64,000 nucleotides of DNA from Streptococcus cuniculipharyngis (GCF_007859195.1 NZ_VOHL01000001.1:124001-188000), one strand, 5' to 3'; numbered from the stretch's first letter, positions 37,415 through 46,766 are shown. The notes: generated by a model from the sequence alone, not told the origin. A program made the numbers and translations.

Positions 37415-38533
37415 ATGAAAAAAGAATCATTTGGGATCATCTTACCCCTTACCCTCTTAGCTTATTTTTTGATTTTAATGGATAATTCCATTATTTTTAC
37501 CAGTTCTGTTCAGATTGGGGAGAGTTTAAACTTAACAGATACCAGTCTAGCTTGGGTGTCAAATGCCTATACGCTTACCTTTGGTGGTTTTTTGCTCCTT
37601 TCTGGTCGCTTGTCTGATTTGTTGGGTCGTAAGCGAATTTTTCAAATCGGTTTAGCGATTTTTGGCTTGAGTTCCTTGGCGATTGGACTTGCCCAAAATG
37701 CTTCTATGATGATTTTGGCACGTGCTATTCAAGGGATTGGAAGTTCTATTATTGCGCCAACAACCCTTGCTTTGATGATGGATACCTATACTGGAGATAT
37801 GCGAACAAAAGCTATTTCCTACTATGGTGCGACAGCTGGAATTGGATCAAGTGTCGGTCTTTTGATCGGTAGTGGTTTGACTAGTTTTGTATCGTGGCGA
37901 GCAGGCTTTCTGATTAATGTTCCATTGATCCTACTCTTGATGTATCTAACCCATCGTCATGTAGTTGCTAAGGCTGGCCACAAAGAAAAAATTGATTATT
38001 TGGGAAGTTTCTGGTCCGTTGCTGGCTTAGCTTGATTTATGGTTTAGATGGTGAGATTTACCCCCTTGCCTTTGTTATCGCTGATTTTCTTATTTTGCTT
38101 GGCTTTTATTTCTATGAAAAAGGGCAAACGCATCCTCTTATGCCGTTAGCTCTGTTTAAAAACAAGGTCCGTTTTGGTGCCTATCTTGTCAGAACCTTGT
38201 TCATGATGGCCATGTTGCCCTACTGGTTCTTATTGCCACAAGTATTACAAGCTAATTATGGTTCTTCAGCCTTGGAATCTGGCTTTGCTTTTCTTCCCTT
38301 AACCATTACAACCTTCCTGACTGCTCTTCAACTACCCAAACTGACCAAGCGTTTTGGGAACAATCGAATTTTATTTGTCGGCGAGATTGCCTTTTGGTGG
38401 ACCAATTGGCTTATCTGTTATTATGGCTATGACATCGAATTTCTATGTCAGTCTTGGTTGGATGGCAGGTTTTAGCCTAGTCGCTTTGCTTTTTGTCCTT
38501 ATCTTTATTTATCAATTTGGAAAAAATCCCTAG
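37415..38533 (+). pseudogene. MFS drug-efflux-like transporter (DHA2 type), frameshifted
   Basis: The first 206 codons have MFS signatures (MDNSIIFTSSVQIG; LLSGRLSDLLGRKRIF). Near 38033 one T is lost: GLAL then IYGLDGEIYP continues in the next frame to about 38400. A further shift brings in the last helix (MAMTSNFYVSLGWMAGFSLV) ending at 38533. The total is shorter than normal DHA2 proteins, so sequence is also missing. It is inactive. Confidence 0.82.
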
Positions 38534-38542
38534 GAGGTGTCT

Positions 38543-39280
38543 ATGAGAAAAAGCTTTATTTTATTGGTAAGTGTCCTAGTCTTAGCTGCTTGCGCCGTTC
38601 AAAATAACAAGACTACAAGTAGTAGTTTATCAACCTCATCTTCATCTGTTCTTCCAAGCGGGAAAATGGACCAAAGTCGGATTGCAGCACCGCAAGTTGG
38701 TCTCTCAGATGAAGAGTGGAATAATAGTCGTGGGACAGTCTCGGATGGAGAAGATACCAATTCTGAGCAAGAGCCGACTCGAATCTTGTCTGAAGACGCC
38801 GATAGTCTGATTGTCTATTTTTCACGGTCAGGCTCTACTGAGTTCAAGATTCAGGCACTTTCTGGTGCAGATGTGATTGAATTGGTTGCCAAAGAAACGT
38901 ATAGTTCTGATTATGGTGAAACGGTACAACGGGCCAATCAGGAACGAAATCTCGAAAACACTCCTGAATTGGACGTAGAGATGCCAGATTTATCTCAATA
39001 TCAATCCATCTATATCGGATATCCCATTTGGGGCATGACCATGGCAGAGCCTGTTGCAACCTTTATCGAGATCTATGCTAAAGAACTTGATGGAAAAACG
39101 ATTATTCCATTTTCAACAAATGGCGGCTATGGATTAGGTTCAAGCATTGATTATATCGAAACTGTCTTGGCTGAAAACCAGGTTACCGCTCGTATCGAGC
39201 CTGCTTTTGCAGTCGAAGGAAATAAGGTCGATCAAGCTGATTCAGACTTGATGACGTGGTATGATAACTTAAACAAATAG
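38543..39280 (+). CDS. Flavodoxin-domain lipoprotein
   Basis: This 245-residue predicted lipoprotein has lipobox VLAAC, a Ser/Thr-rich linker and a flavodoxin fold (LIVYFSRSGSTEFK; IYIGYPIWGMTMAEPV; IIPFSTNGGYGLGSS). An extracytoplasmic flavodoxin is typical of this kind of redox island. AGGAGG supports the ATG at 38543 (a GTG at 38537 is less likely). It is intact. Confidence 0.85.
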   Translation: MRKSFILLVSVLVLAACAVQNNKTTSSSLSTSSSSVLPSGKMDQSRIAAPQVGLSDEEWNNSRGTVSDGEDTNSEQEPTRILSEDADSLIVYFSRSGSTEFKIQALSGADVIELVAKETYSSDYGETVQRANQERNLENTPELDVEMPDLSQYQSIYIGYPIWGMTMAEPVATFIEIYAKELDGKTIIPFSTNGGYGLGSSIDYIETVLAENQVTARIEPAFAVEGNKVDQADSDLMTWYDNLNK

Positions 39281-39295
39281 CAAGAGGAAACTGTT

Positions 39296-39742
39296 ATGAA
39301 AAGACGACAGATGATTTTTGGAATTGGAGTGGTAGCTATTTTAGCCGCCCTATTTACATGGAACTTCTCAAGAGGTCGGCAATCAACATCGACAAGTCAG
39401 AGACAATCAACGACAAGTTCTCAAACGACGACAGCATCAACCAGCCTACAAACCGATAGCGATTTATCAGGTGATAATGATGTGCTGGTTGTTTATTTTT
39501 CAAGAACGGAAGGTGTTTGGGATGGACCGCTGGAAATTGGTCACACCAAGGTTATTGCGGATTACATAACCAATGCAACTAATGCAGACCAGTACGAAAT
39601 TATCCCAGCAGTTGCTTATCCTGAGGAGTATGAGGCAACCGCTGATCAGGCGCGTGAAGAACAAGAGGCAGATGCACGACCAGAAAGAACTCTATCAAGT
39701 AATGTGAGACTGTTATTTATATTAGACGGCTTATCTGATTAG
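39296..39742 (+). pseudogene. Membrane-anchored flavodoxin, 3' truncated
   Basis: It has an N-terminal membrane anchor (MIFGIGVVAILAALFTW), a Ser/Thr linker and the start of a flavodoxin domain (VLVVYFSRTEGVWDG; EIIPAVAYPEEYEATADQA). Homology ends near 39690, after EEQEADARPE. The remaining codons are unrelated and most of the domain is missing. This marks the junction between the redox island and the bacteriocin locus. Confidence 0.8.
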
Positions 39743-39766
39743 TAGAAAGAAAATATTTTAAAATTT

Positions 39767-40156
39767 CTAATCAGATTTATTTGTATGATAGATAGCTTTC
39801 ATGTAAAGATGAATTTGTTCTCGAATAAAAGTTAGCGATTTATTTTTAGTTGTGTCAATGATACCGAATATCCGATAGTGATTTTTGTAAAGTTTATCAT
39901 AATCAATATGACTACCGATAATGATAATATTTGCAGATTGAGAATAGGTTCGTATATTTTCTAAGTAGTGGAACATTTTTTCTGGTGTTAAAAATCTTGA
40001 TTGTATGATAAAATAAGTAGTAAAAGTGTATGTTTTATACGAACGATAAGAGTTAATGAATCTTACTTTTTGATGGATATGGTGGGTTAATGTGTATTTT
40101 TTAATGATAGTGGTGACCAAAACACTTAAAAAAGAATAGGGAAAGATTATAATCAT
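39767..40156 (-). CDS. Unrecognised protein under Blp-type control
   Basis: This 129-residue basic protein starts MIIIFPYSFLSVLVTTIIKK and later has YSQSANIIIIGSHIDYDKLY. I recognise no family. AAAGGA lies 5 nt before the ATG. Its promoter (TAGAAT, 40197-40192) lies 30 nt from a 21-bp-spaced LytTR repeat pair at 40227-40258, the same geometry as the bacteriocin genes. It is therefore a genuine member of the regulon, divergent from the regulator operon. Confidence 0.6.
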   Translation of the reverse strand: MIIIFPYSFLSVLVTTIIKKYTLTHHIHQKVRFINSYRSYKTYTFTTYFIIQSRFLTPEKMFHYLENIRTYSQSANIIIIGSHIDYDKLYKNHYRIFGIIDTTKNKSLTFIREQIHLYMKAIYHTNKSD

Positions 40157-40191
40157 AGTTGTCCTTTCTGTTCTGATAATCTTTGAAATTT

Positions 40192-40258
40192 ATTCTATCA
40201 CTTATGATTGATTAGATAGTATTGAATCTTGAATGGTCATTTAACTTGCCTAAACAGT
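40192..40258 (-). promoter_or_regulatory. LytTR operator pair for the minus-strand gene
   Basis: On the minus strand ACTGTTTAGGC and ACCATTCAAGA are 21 bp apart, and TAGAAT starts 30 nt after the second repeat. Confidence 0.7.
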
Positions 40259-40266
40259 CAAAAAAT

Positions 40267-40334
40267 ACCGTTTAAGATGTTTGAGTGACCGTTTAGGATT
40301 TGATTGGAATAACCTATTTCCTTCATGATATAGT
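40267..40334 (+). promoter_or_regulatory. LytTR operator pair for the regulator operon
   Basis: ACCGTTTAAGA (40267) and ACCGTTTAGGA (40288) are 21 bp apart, with TATAGT at 40329. It implies positive autoregulation of the regulator-kinase operon. Confidence 0.75.
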
Positions 40335-40360
40335 TTTAGATATTAGGAGGACGTAGTCAA

Positions 40361-40693
40361 ATGAAATTTATGATTATCAAAACAAGACAGGAAACTAAAA
40401 AAATACTATTCAAAGATATTTTATATATTATATCTCATCCTAATAAAGCTCACCATGTTCAAATTGTGACCAAGGAAGATGTTTATAGCTGTCCACAGAC
40501 TCTTAAGAATCTTGAAGAATTATATTCCGAAGATTTGATAAGATGTCATCGTCGTTGCTTGGTTAATATATCAAAAATCTGTTCTGTTAATAGACAAGAA
40601 AAAATAATTTTACTCGGAGAAAATGGCGACTATTGTGTAACCTTTTCAAGACGCCGTCATCAAGAGATTCTTCAAAAATGGCTTAGAAAATGA
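40361..40693 (+). CDS. Stand-alone LytTR DNA-binding protein (BlpS-like)
   Basis: This 110-residue protein consists of a LytTR domain only: ETKKILFKDILYIISHPNKA, and LIRCHRRCLVNISKI. Without a receiver domain it resembles BlpS of the pneumococcal blp locus. It could modulate the response regulator by competing for the direct repeats. AGGAGG precedes the ATG. It is first in the operon with the response regulator (10-bp gap) and kinase. Confidence 0.8.
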   Translation: MKFMIIKTRQETKKILFKDILYIISHPNKAHHVQIVTKEDVYSCPQTLKNLEELYSEDLIRCHRRCLVNISKICSVNRQEKIILLGENGDYCVTFSRRRHQEILQKWLRK

Positions 40694-40703
40694 GAGGTAT
40701 CCA

Positions 40704-41447
40704 ATGAATTTATTTGTCTTGGAAGATGATTTTAGACAACAATCAAGGATAGAAAATGTTCTTTTTAAACTCCTAGAAAAACATAATCTATCTCCTGATA
40801 AGTTTGAAATTTTGGGTAAACCTGACCAGTTATTTGATTTGATTGAGGAGCGAGGACAACATCAGCTATTTTTTTTAGATATCGAAATAAAAAAAGAGGA
40901 ACTTAAAGGATTTCAAGTTGCCAAACAAATTAGACTGATTGATCCTTATGCTACAATTGTTTTTGTGACGACACATTCTGAATTTATGCCTCTATCTTTC
41001 CGTTACCAAGTTGCAGCTTTAGACTATATTGATAAAGAGCTTGAGCCAAATGAATTTGAAGTTCGATTAGAGAAAGCCTTACTTTATGTGATGGAGAAAG
41101 CTTGTATAACTGTGGCTGAAGATTCATTTTATTTCAAATCAAAGTATGCACAAGTGCAGTGTCCTTTTGAGGAGATTTATTATATTGAAACCTCTTCACG
41201 CTCCCATAGAGTAGTTCTCTATACAAAAACAGATCGGTTGGAGTTTACCGCCAATCTAGCAGATATTTTGAAACAGGAAAAAAGACTCTTACAATGTCAT
41301 CGATCGTTTATCATAAATCCTAAAAATATTATTAAAGTTGATCGACACGCTAAGTTAGTTTATTTTCCAAATGGTAAGACTTGTTTTATTTCTCGTAAAA
41401 AACTTGGTCAAGTTTTGAAAGTTATTGAGGAACTACATTTAAATTAG
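40704..41447 (+). CDS. blpR: Response regulator, receiver plus LytTR (BlpR/ComE-like)
   Basis: This 247-residue AlgR/AgrA-type regulator has a receiver domain with acidic residues near 11 (LEDD) and the phosphoacceptor in FFLDIEI near 58. A C-terminal LytTR domain follows (QCPFEEIYYIETSSRSHRVV; LLQCHRSFIINPKNI). Once phosphorylated by the kinase it should bind the 21-bp-spaced direct repeats found throughout the locus. It is intact. Confidence 0.88.
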   Translation: MNLFVLEDDFRQQSRIENVLFKLLEKHNLSPDKFEILGKPDQLFDLIEERGQHQLFFLDIEIKKEELKGFQVAKQIRLIDPYATIVFVTTHSEFMPLSFRYQVAALDYIDKELEPNEFEVRLEKALLYVMEKACITVAEDSFYFKSKYAQVQCPFEEIYYIETSSRSHRVVLYTKTDRLEFTANLADILKQEKRLLQCHRSFIINPKNIIKVDRHAKLVYFPNGKTCFISRKKLGQVLKVIEELHLN

Positions 41448-41460
41448 ATAGGGAGATAAT

Positions 41461-42795
41461 ATGATAACCCTTTCCTATGTTTTTGAAACAATAATCTCTC
41501 TTGCTTCTGTAATTATTTTATTTTTTAGTCTCAATCGTTTAAGGTTTTCTTTATCCAACATTTTATTAGCTTTTGTTCTTAGAATACCAATTGCAATTCT
41601 GATTGCAACCGTGATTACCCTAACATCTGACCAATTATTGTCTTATATGGATGAACCTTTGTATGGTTTACTCTTGGCTATTGTCTTTTTAAGACCATTA
41701 CCCAAAACTTTGTTAGTTTTTTATGGTTTCTTTGCTTTTACATTGAAAAATCTCTTTCTTCGCGTGATTACCTATTTTATTTTGCCACTTTTTGATCAAT
41801 CATCCGGTAAAATGGAAGATACCTTAATTTATGTATTGAGTGTATTAGGGTCTACCTTTTTGGTTTTTCTTTTTTTGAAATGGCTTAGCTATGATTTTAT
41901 TAAGTTAAGGACCGATAGTTTAGATTTAGCAGATAAGCAAGTTCTTTATCTATCTAATTGGGCCATGAGTTTTTATTATATTTTAATGCAGATACTGACC
42001 TATTTAGAGTATGAAAAAGGGATAATAACCCAGATTTATCGCCAGTTTCTCCTAGTCATTTATCTTATTATTTTTATGGGAATTATCAAACAACTTGATG
42101 CCCACTTAAAAAATAAATTACAAGAACAACTAGATTTTCAGCGACAATTGCAGTTGAAAAATATGGAGAAATATAGTAGTCATGTTGAAGAACTTTATCG
42201 AGAAGTTCGAGGGTTTCGACATGATTATGCGAATTTACTGACAACATTACGTCTGGGGATAGAGAATAATGATATTGCTCAAATCAAAGAAATTTATCAA
42301 TCGGTGTTGAAAGACTCTCATAAAAAACTTAAAAATCGGAAATATGATATGGGGCGCTTAATCAATATTGATAACGCTGCCTTGAAGAGTCTTTTAGCCA
42401 CAAAGTTTATACAAGCTAGTGAAAGTGATGTTTTGGTTAGTTTAGAGATTCCAGAGATTATTCGCCCACAGGGTATGGATTTAGTTGATTTTATTACGAT
42501 TGTCTCCATACTATTTGACAACGCCATAGAGGCTGGAATAACTGCAGACACTCCCAAAATAGCAATAGCTTTTCTAGATATCAACGATAGGCAACGGTTT
42601 ATTATTGAAAATACAACTAACGAAGCAAGTGTTGATATTTCAGAAATTTATTCGTTTGGCCACAGCTCCAAAGGCAAAAATAGAGGAGTAGGCCTATATA
42701 ATGTCATGAAAATTATAGAACATTACCCAAATGTATCACTTAGTACAAGCAGTCGTAATCATCTATTCTGTCAGATTGTAGAAATAATGAAATAA
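41461..42795 (+). CDS. blpH: Peptide-sensing histidine kinase (BlpH/ComD-like, HPK10)
   Basis: This 444-residue kinase has six to seven N-terminal membrane helices that would bind the pheromone, a coiled linker, H254 in FRHDYANLL and a GHKL ATPase domain (ILFDNAIEAG; SSKGKNRGVGLYNV). It is intact. It lies 13 bp after the response regulator. The ligand is probably the peptide encoded convergently at 42866-43042, whose gene is disrupted. Confidence 0.9.
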   Translation: MITLSYVFETIISLASVIILFFSLNRLRFSLSNILLAFVLRIPIAILIATVITLTSDQLLSYMDEPLYGLLLAIVFLRPLPKTLLVFYGFFAFTLKNLFLRVITYFILPLFDQSSGKMEDTLIYVLSVLGSTFLVFLFLKWLSYDFIKLRTDSLDLADKQVLYLSNWAMSFYYILMQILTYLEYEKGIITQIYRQFLLVIYLIIFMGIIKQLDAHLKNKLQEQLDFQRQLQLKNMEKYSSHVEELYREVRGFRHDYANLLTTLRLGIENNDIAQIKEIYQSVLKDSHKKLKNRKYDMGRLINIDNAALKSLLATKFIQASESDVLVSLEIPEIIRPQGMDLVDFITIVSILFDNAIEAGITADTPKIAIAFLDINDRQRFIIENTTNEASVDISEIYSFGHSSKGKNRGVGLYNVMKIIEHYPNVSLSTSSRNHLFCQIVEIMK

Positions 42796-42797
42796 CT

Positions 42798-42840
42798 AAA
42801 AATATTAGGCAGAGTATACTTTTTCTGCCTAATATTTTTA
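42798..42840. terminator. Terminator between kinase and pheromone genes
   Basis: The 16-bp arms AAAAATATTAGGCAGA and TCTGCCTAATATTTTT serve the convergent kinase (+) and pheromone (-) genes. Confidence 0.88.
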
Positions 42841-42865
42841 ATCTAGTTTCTTCGAGCATCAAATG

Positions 42866-43042
42866 CTAGTTTATTAAGAAAAATTGTCCACCAATTGCCA
42901 CCAGAGATATGATTAAGTTCTGATGCAGAGAGTTCAGAAAAATTGTCCACCAATTGCCACCAGAGATATGATTAAGTTCTGATGCAGAGAGTTCAGAAAA
43001 AGTTGATTTAGAAAATTTAGTAGGTGTTTGTTTGGTATCCAT
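42866..43042 (-). CDS. blpC: BlpC-like pheromone precursor, frame altered by a tandem duplication
   Basis: AAGGAGG lies 7 nt before the ATG at 43042. The 29-residue leader ends LSASELNHISGG, a double-glycine site. Without the 59-bp tandem duplication (42883-43000 region) the mature peptide would be the 17-mer NWWTIFLNKLAFDARRN, ending at 42843. The duplication shifts the frame after NWWTIFLN and gives a hydrophobic tail SLHQNLIISLVAIGGQFFLIN (29-residue mature part in all). The NWW start recalls the GWW of pneumococcal BlpC. The precursor is probably non-functional in this state. Confidence 0.8.
   Translation of the reverse strand: MDTKQTPTKFSKSTFSELSASELNHISGGNWWTIFLNSLHQNLIISLVAIGGQFFLIN
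42883..43000 (-). repeat. Perfect 59-bp tandem duplication inside the pheromone gene
   Basis: Two adjacent copies run from ATTGTCCACCAATTGCC at 42883 and again at 42942, through the codons for ELSASELNHISGG. The unit of 59 is not a multiple of three. Loss of one copy by slippage or recombination would restore the original frame. Confidence 0.9.
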
Positions 43043-43071
43043 ATTAGGACCTCCTTATATATTTTTTAATC

Positions 43072-43138
43072 ATTATAGCCAAAATATAATATTTTTTCTT
43101 TGCAAATCCTGAACAGTCATTTAACTTTCCTAAATGGT
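43072..43138 (-). promoter_or_regulatory. LytTR operator pair and promoter of the pheromone gene
   Basis: On the minus strand ACCATTTAGGA (43138-43128) and ACTGTTCAGGA (43117-43107) are 21 bp apart, and TATAAT starts at 43077, 30 nt later. The distal repeat overlaps the stop codon of the exporter accessory gene. Confidence 0.8.
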
Positions 43139-44499
43139 CAATTATAGTTGGATAAAATCTTATCTTTATAGTAATTAAAGTAAGTTTTTTTAGCAATGAC
43201 AGTTGTCACACGTCCTTGTAGTCCGTACTGGATGATATGACTTTCTTTATTAGAAAGTTTGACTAGTGCTGTTACTTTGAACAGATTAGCTTGTTCTGTT
43301 TTAGTGGCAGTTTTATCAATAGATTGGATAGTTCCAATAATCATAATTTTCTGATTACCAATTTTTTCAAGACTCAGGCGTGATATTTGATGTTCTTTAA
43401 GTAATGAAATATATTCAGAGCTAACATAATAAGTTATAAGAACTTCCTTAATTTCATTAATATTAGGATAGATTTGTGCTATTTCACTGCTAGTCGGGAT
43501 GAAATTTTTTCCTAAAAACTCACTATTTAGGTGGATGATACCTGTTTCTGGTGCGGTAATAGTATTATTTTGTAGGCTAATGGTAGCTTGTTCTAGTTGT
43601 GCTTGAATTTCTATTATTTGATTGTTAATGGTTGTTACCTGTTGGCTAGCGTTTTGGAGAAACTGAGAACGTAAAGCTTCAATCTTGGTTGATAGACTAT
43701 TATCGTAACTAGCTACACTTCCTGTACCGGCCTTCTGAATATTAAGATTGGCAATAGAAGATTCAATGTTTGAAATATTTTGATTGATTTGAGAAAGGTA
43801 TTGATCAACAAGAGTTGAGTCTACTTGATGCTGAGATTGAGCAAGATAGTTATTTAGGGTAGCTTGGTGAGGATTTCCAGATGATAGATTAGGTGTTCGA
43901 TTAGTAATGGCCTGTTTTAGTTCATCGTATTCCATCAATTGTTGAGAGAGTTTATTGATTTGAGTATCAATAGCTGCAACAGTATTATTTGCAATGGTGG
44001 CTTGATTAGTGACCTCGGTATTGATTTTTGAAATACCAAGTTCTAGGTCTTGTGATTGCATAATAAAGTTGTTAAAGGTATTGGAATAGCCAAATTCATC
44101 TTCTTCTAGAAATAGATTTGTTCCCTGTTCTAAACTAGCTATGAGAGTTTCAAGTTCCGTTTTTTGTCTGTTAAGCATGTCTAGCTGATTGTCTAAGGCT
44201 TGTTTTTTCGAACTCTCTATTATTTCTGAATATTGAAGGAGTAGTTCATCTTTTTTCACTAATTGGTTATGAGACAATTTATTGGTTGTAATGGGGTTAT
44301 TACTGGTGGACTGTATTGAAGCAATGATTTTGGTCGGTGTAATTTCTCCTCTTGAAATAACAGTGACTTCTTTTTTTACAAAAAAAGAAAATAAAACTAG
44401 AAAGATTAGTAGTAAACTTAAGGGAAGAATGAGGAGTGTAGCAAAGTTATGGTAACGTCGTTGATAAAATTCAGCGCTTTTGAACAGATTGGGATTCAT
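43138..44499 (-). CDS. blpB: Bacteriocin exporter accessory protein (BlpB/ComB-like)
   Basis: This 453-residue HlyD-type adaptor has one N-terminal membrane helix (LILPLSLLLIFLVLFSFF), long coiled coils and a C-terminal beta region (TVIAKKTYFNYYKDKIL). It links the ABC transporter to the cell exterior. It follows the transporter after 10 bp and ends where the pheromone operator starts. It is intact. Confidence 0.88.
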   Translation of the reverse strand: MNPNLFKSAEFYQRRYHNFATLLILPLSLLLIFLVLFSFFVKKEVTVISRGEITPTKIIASIQSTSNNPITTNKLSHNQLVKKDELLLQYSEIIESSKKQALDNQLDMLNRQKTELETLIASLEQGTNLFLEEDEFGYSNTFNNFIMQSQDLELGISKINTEVTNQATIANNTVAAIDTQINKLSQQLMEYDELKQAITNRTPNLSSGNPHQATLNNYLAQSQHQVDSTLVDQYLSQINQNISNIESSIANLNIQKAGTGSVASYDNSLSTKIEALRSQFLQNASQQVTTINNQIIEIQAQLEQATISLQNNTITAPETGIIHLNSEFLGKNFIPTSSEIAQIYPNINEIKEVLITYYVSSEYISLLKEHQISRLSLEKIGNQKIMIIGTIQSIDKTATKTEQANLFKVTALVKLSNKESHIIQYGLQGRVTTVIAKKTYFNYYKDKILSNYN

Positions 44500-44509
44500 A
44501 ATAATCTCC

Positions 44510-46663
44510 TTATTTACTAAAAAGCTGGTGGTAGAAGCCTTGTTTATCCATCAATTCCTTATGGGAACCCATTTCAATAATTTTACCTTGGTCAAGGACA
44601 ATAACTTGATTGGTTCGCTCCGAGATACTTAGCCGATGGGCGACAAAGATAATTGTTTTATCAGTCATGGCCAGAAGGTTATCAATAACTTTTTTCTCGG
44701 TTAGAATATCCAGTCCACTGGTAGCCTCATCAAGGATAAGAACAGGGGCTTTCGTGAGTAAGGCCCGAGCAAGAGCAATTCGTTGTTTTTGACCACCCGA
44801 TAAACCTGCACCATCAGATAGTTCAGTTTGATACCCCATAGGCATTTGTTCAATGTCTTGACGGATTTCTGCTATCTCACAGGCTTTGAAAATATCTTCT
44901 TGACTAATTATTTGATTCGCTCCCAACGTCAGATTTTCTAAAATAGAGCCGTTAAAAACATAGGCTTGTTGAGGGAGATAGTTGACATATTGACGTAAGA
45001 TGGTTTTATTAATCATTCTTAGGTCATTTTTATTAATTGTGATTCGACCTTTGTAAGGTTCAAAAAAATTAACAATCATCTTAGCTAAGGTAGTTTTTCC
45101 AGAACCACTAATACCTACTAGGCTGACTTTGTCTCCCTGCTTGATGGTTAGATTAATATCTGACAAAGTGTCACGTCCAAAACCGTATTTGTAGGAGATA
45201 TCTTCAAATTGGATATCACCATACAAAAATTGTGTGTCGGTTAGTGTTTGTTTATCATTAAATTCGGATTCCACTAGATAAACTTCGTTGAGACGATTAT
45301 TGGCAACCTTGGCTGACTGAAGTTTGGTTTGGAGATTGATGATACTTTCTAGAGGAGTTGTAAAGTAGGATAGTAATGTGTTAAAGGTAATTAGCTGACC
45401 AATAGAAATGTTACCGTTCATAACCAATTGTGAACCAAACCAAAGAATAATTATGTTGAGAATGAGTTGAGCTCCCTGTTTGAGTGTTCCTTGAAGGATA
45501 GAATATTTGCTGAGTCTAAAGGATTTATCCAAATAGTCTACAAATTCACTATCAATTTTTTGATAACGATTTTCTTCACTTGTCAAAGATTTTATCGTTT
45601 CAATACCATTAATATCTTCGATAATGGCAGAGCTGACCATGGCATTGCTTTGCATCACATCATTATTCATTTTTTCAAAAGGTTTCATAAAGATAAAAAT
45701 AATAATCAGATAGATAGGAACAGCAACTAGCGAGATAAGAAAGAGCTGGGGATTTTGAACTAATAACATACCACCAACAATGATAAGAATAGACAAATCC
45801 AAAAATAACGATAAAATGGTGGATGCTAAAGCATCAATAATAGAATTGGCATCAGTAAATCGGGAAATAATTTCTCCAGTCCGTCTGGTGGCAAAAAAAG
45901 ACATGGGTAATTCAAAAACATGGCGAATATAGGATAAAATAACATCAATACTTAATCGCTGACTTAGAACAGTTAGGAGATAGTCTCGTGAGAAACTCAT
46001 CATCTGTTGGAGAATGTAGGTGATGATAAGACCAATTGAAACAACACCTAATGTTGATTTCATCTGATTGGGGATATATTCGTCTAGAATACCTTGAAGA
46101 TAGTAAGAACCACCAATATTAATGAGTGTTACTAAAAGGCTGGCTAAAACAATAGAGAAAATTAGAGAACTTTGCTTAAATATCAGAGGAAGAAAGCTAA
46201 ACAATCCGTTCTTTTTGTCTTTGTGTGGTTTATAGCTTGGTTCTGGAGCGAGAAATATTGCGACACCAGTCCATTCAGAGCTGAATCGTTCTGTGCTCAT
46301 TTTACTTATCTTAACAGTTGGATCAGGGTCTCCGATAATCAAGTAATCCTTTTTTGTTTGATAGACGACATAATAGTGCTGCAGTTTTCCCTCCTTATTG
46401 ACATGAGCAATAAATGGGTAGGGAACATCGTCCATCTCAAATAGGGTCATATCAGCTTGGATGGCTCTCGTTTCAAATCCCATTTTTTTAGCTGCTTTGA
46501 CAATGCCTAGAGCGGTTGTTCCCTCTTTGTTTGTCTTTGCCAATTCCCTTAAATGAGCAAGAGAGTAGTCAGAACCATAATATTTAGCGATAGAAGCAAG
46601 AGCTGCAACCCCACAGTCTCTCGTATCAATTTGTGGAACAAAGGTGCGTTTATAGGATACCAT
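44510..46663 (-). CDS. blpA: Peptidase-containing ABC exporter for GG-leader peptides (BlpA/ComA-like)
   Basis: This 717-residue protein has three domains. An N-terminal C39 protease has C17 (DTRDCGVAAL), its His (LQHYYVVY) and Asp (IGDPDP). A six-helix membrane domain follows. The C-terminal ATPase has Walker A GISGSGKTT, LSGGQKQR and ILDEATSGLD. It cuts the double-glycine leaders and exports bacteriocins and pheromone. It is full length, unlike the often-broken pneumococcal blpA, so bacteriocin export could work. Confidence 0.93.
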   Translation of the reverse strand: MVSYKRTFVPQIDTRDCGVAALASIAKYYGSDYSLAHLRELAKTNKEGTTALGIVKAAKKMGFETRAIQADMTLFEMDDVPYPFIAHVNKEGKLQHYYVVYQTKKDYLIIGDPDPTVKISKMSTERFSSEWTGVAIFLAPEPSYKPHKDKKNGLFSFLPLIFKQSSLIFSIVLASLLVTLINIGGSYYLQGILDEYIPNQMKSTLGVVSIGLIITYILQQMMSFSRDYLLTVLSQRLSIDVILSYIRHVFELPMSFFATRRTGEIISRFTDANSIIDALASTILSLFLDLSILIIVGGMLLVQNPQLFLISLVAVPIYLIIIFIFMKPFEKMNNDVMQSNAMVSSAIIEDINGIETIKSLTSEENRYQKIDSEFVDYLDKSFRLSKYSILQGTLKQGAQLILNIIILWFGSQLVMNGNISIGQLITFNTLLSYFTTPLESIINLQTKLQSAKVANNRLNEVYLVESEFNDKQTLTDTQFLYGDIQFEDISYKYGFGRDTLSDINLTIKQGDKVSLVGISGSGKTTLAKMIVNFFEPYKGRITINKNDLRMINKTILRQYVNYLPQQAYVFNGSILENLTLGANQIISQEDIFKACEIAEIRQDIEQMPMGYQTELSDGAGLSGGQKQRIALARALLTKAPVLILDEATSGLDILTEKKVIDNLLAMTDKTIIFVAHRLSISERTNQVIVLDQGKIIEMGSHKELMDKQGFYHQLFSK

Positions 46664-46698
46664 TGGTAGGAGTCCTTTCTATTACTATTGATAGATTC

Positions 46699-46766
46699 AT
46701 TATGACATGAAATTAAAGAAAGTGACTTTTTGAATCCTAAATGGTCATCGAAACGTCCTAAATGGT
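46699..46766 (-). promoter_or_regulatory. LytTR operator pair and promoter of the exporter operon
   Basis: On the minus strand two identical ACCATTTAGGA repeats are 21 bp apart (46766-46756 and 46745-46735). CATAAT (46704-46699) begins 31 nt later. Confidence 0.78.

Noticed and set aside
42883-43000. Repeat considered as a CRISPR or mobile-element repeat
   Set aside because: There are only two adjacent copies without spacers, and the repeat is coding sequence of the pheromone gene; it is a simple tandem duplication.
46172-46444. Plus-strand open frame inside the exporter gene
   Set aside because: It is a shadow of the C39/membrane domain region of the ABC exporter, with no promoter or ribosome site.
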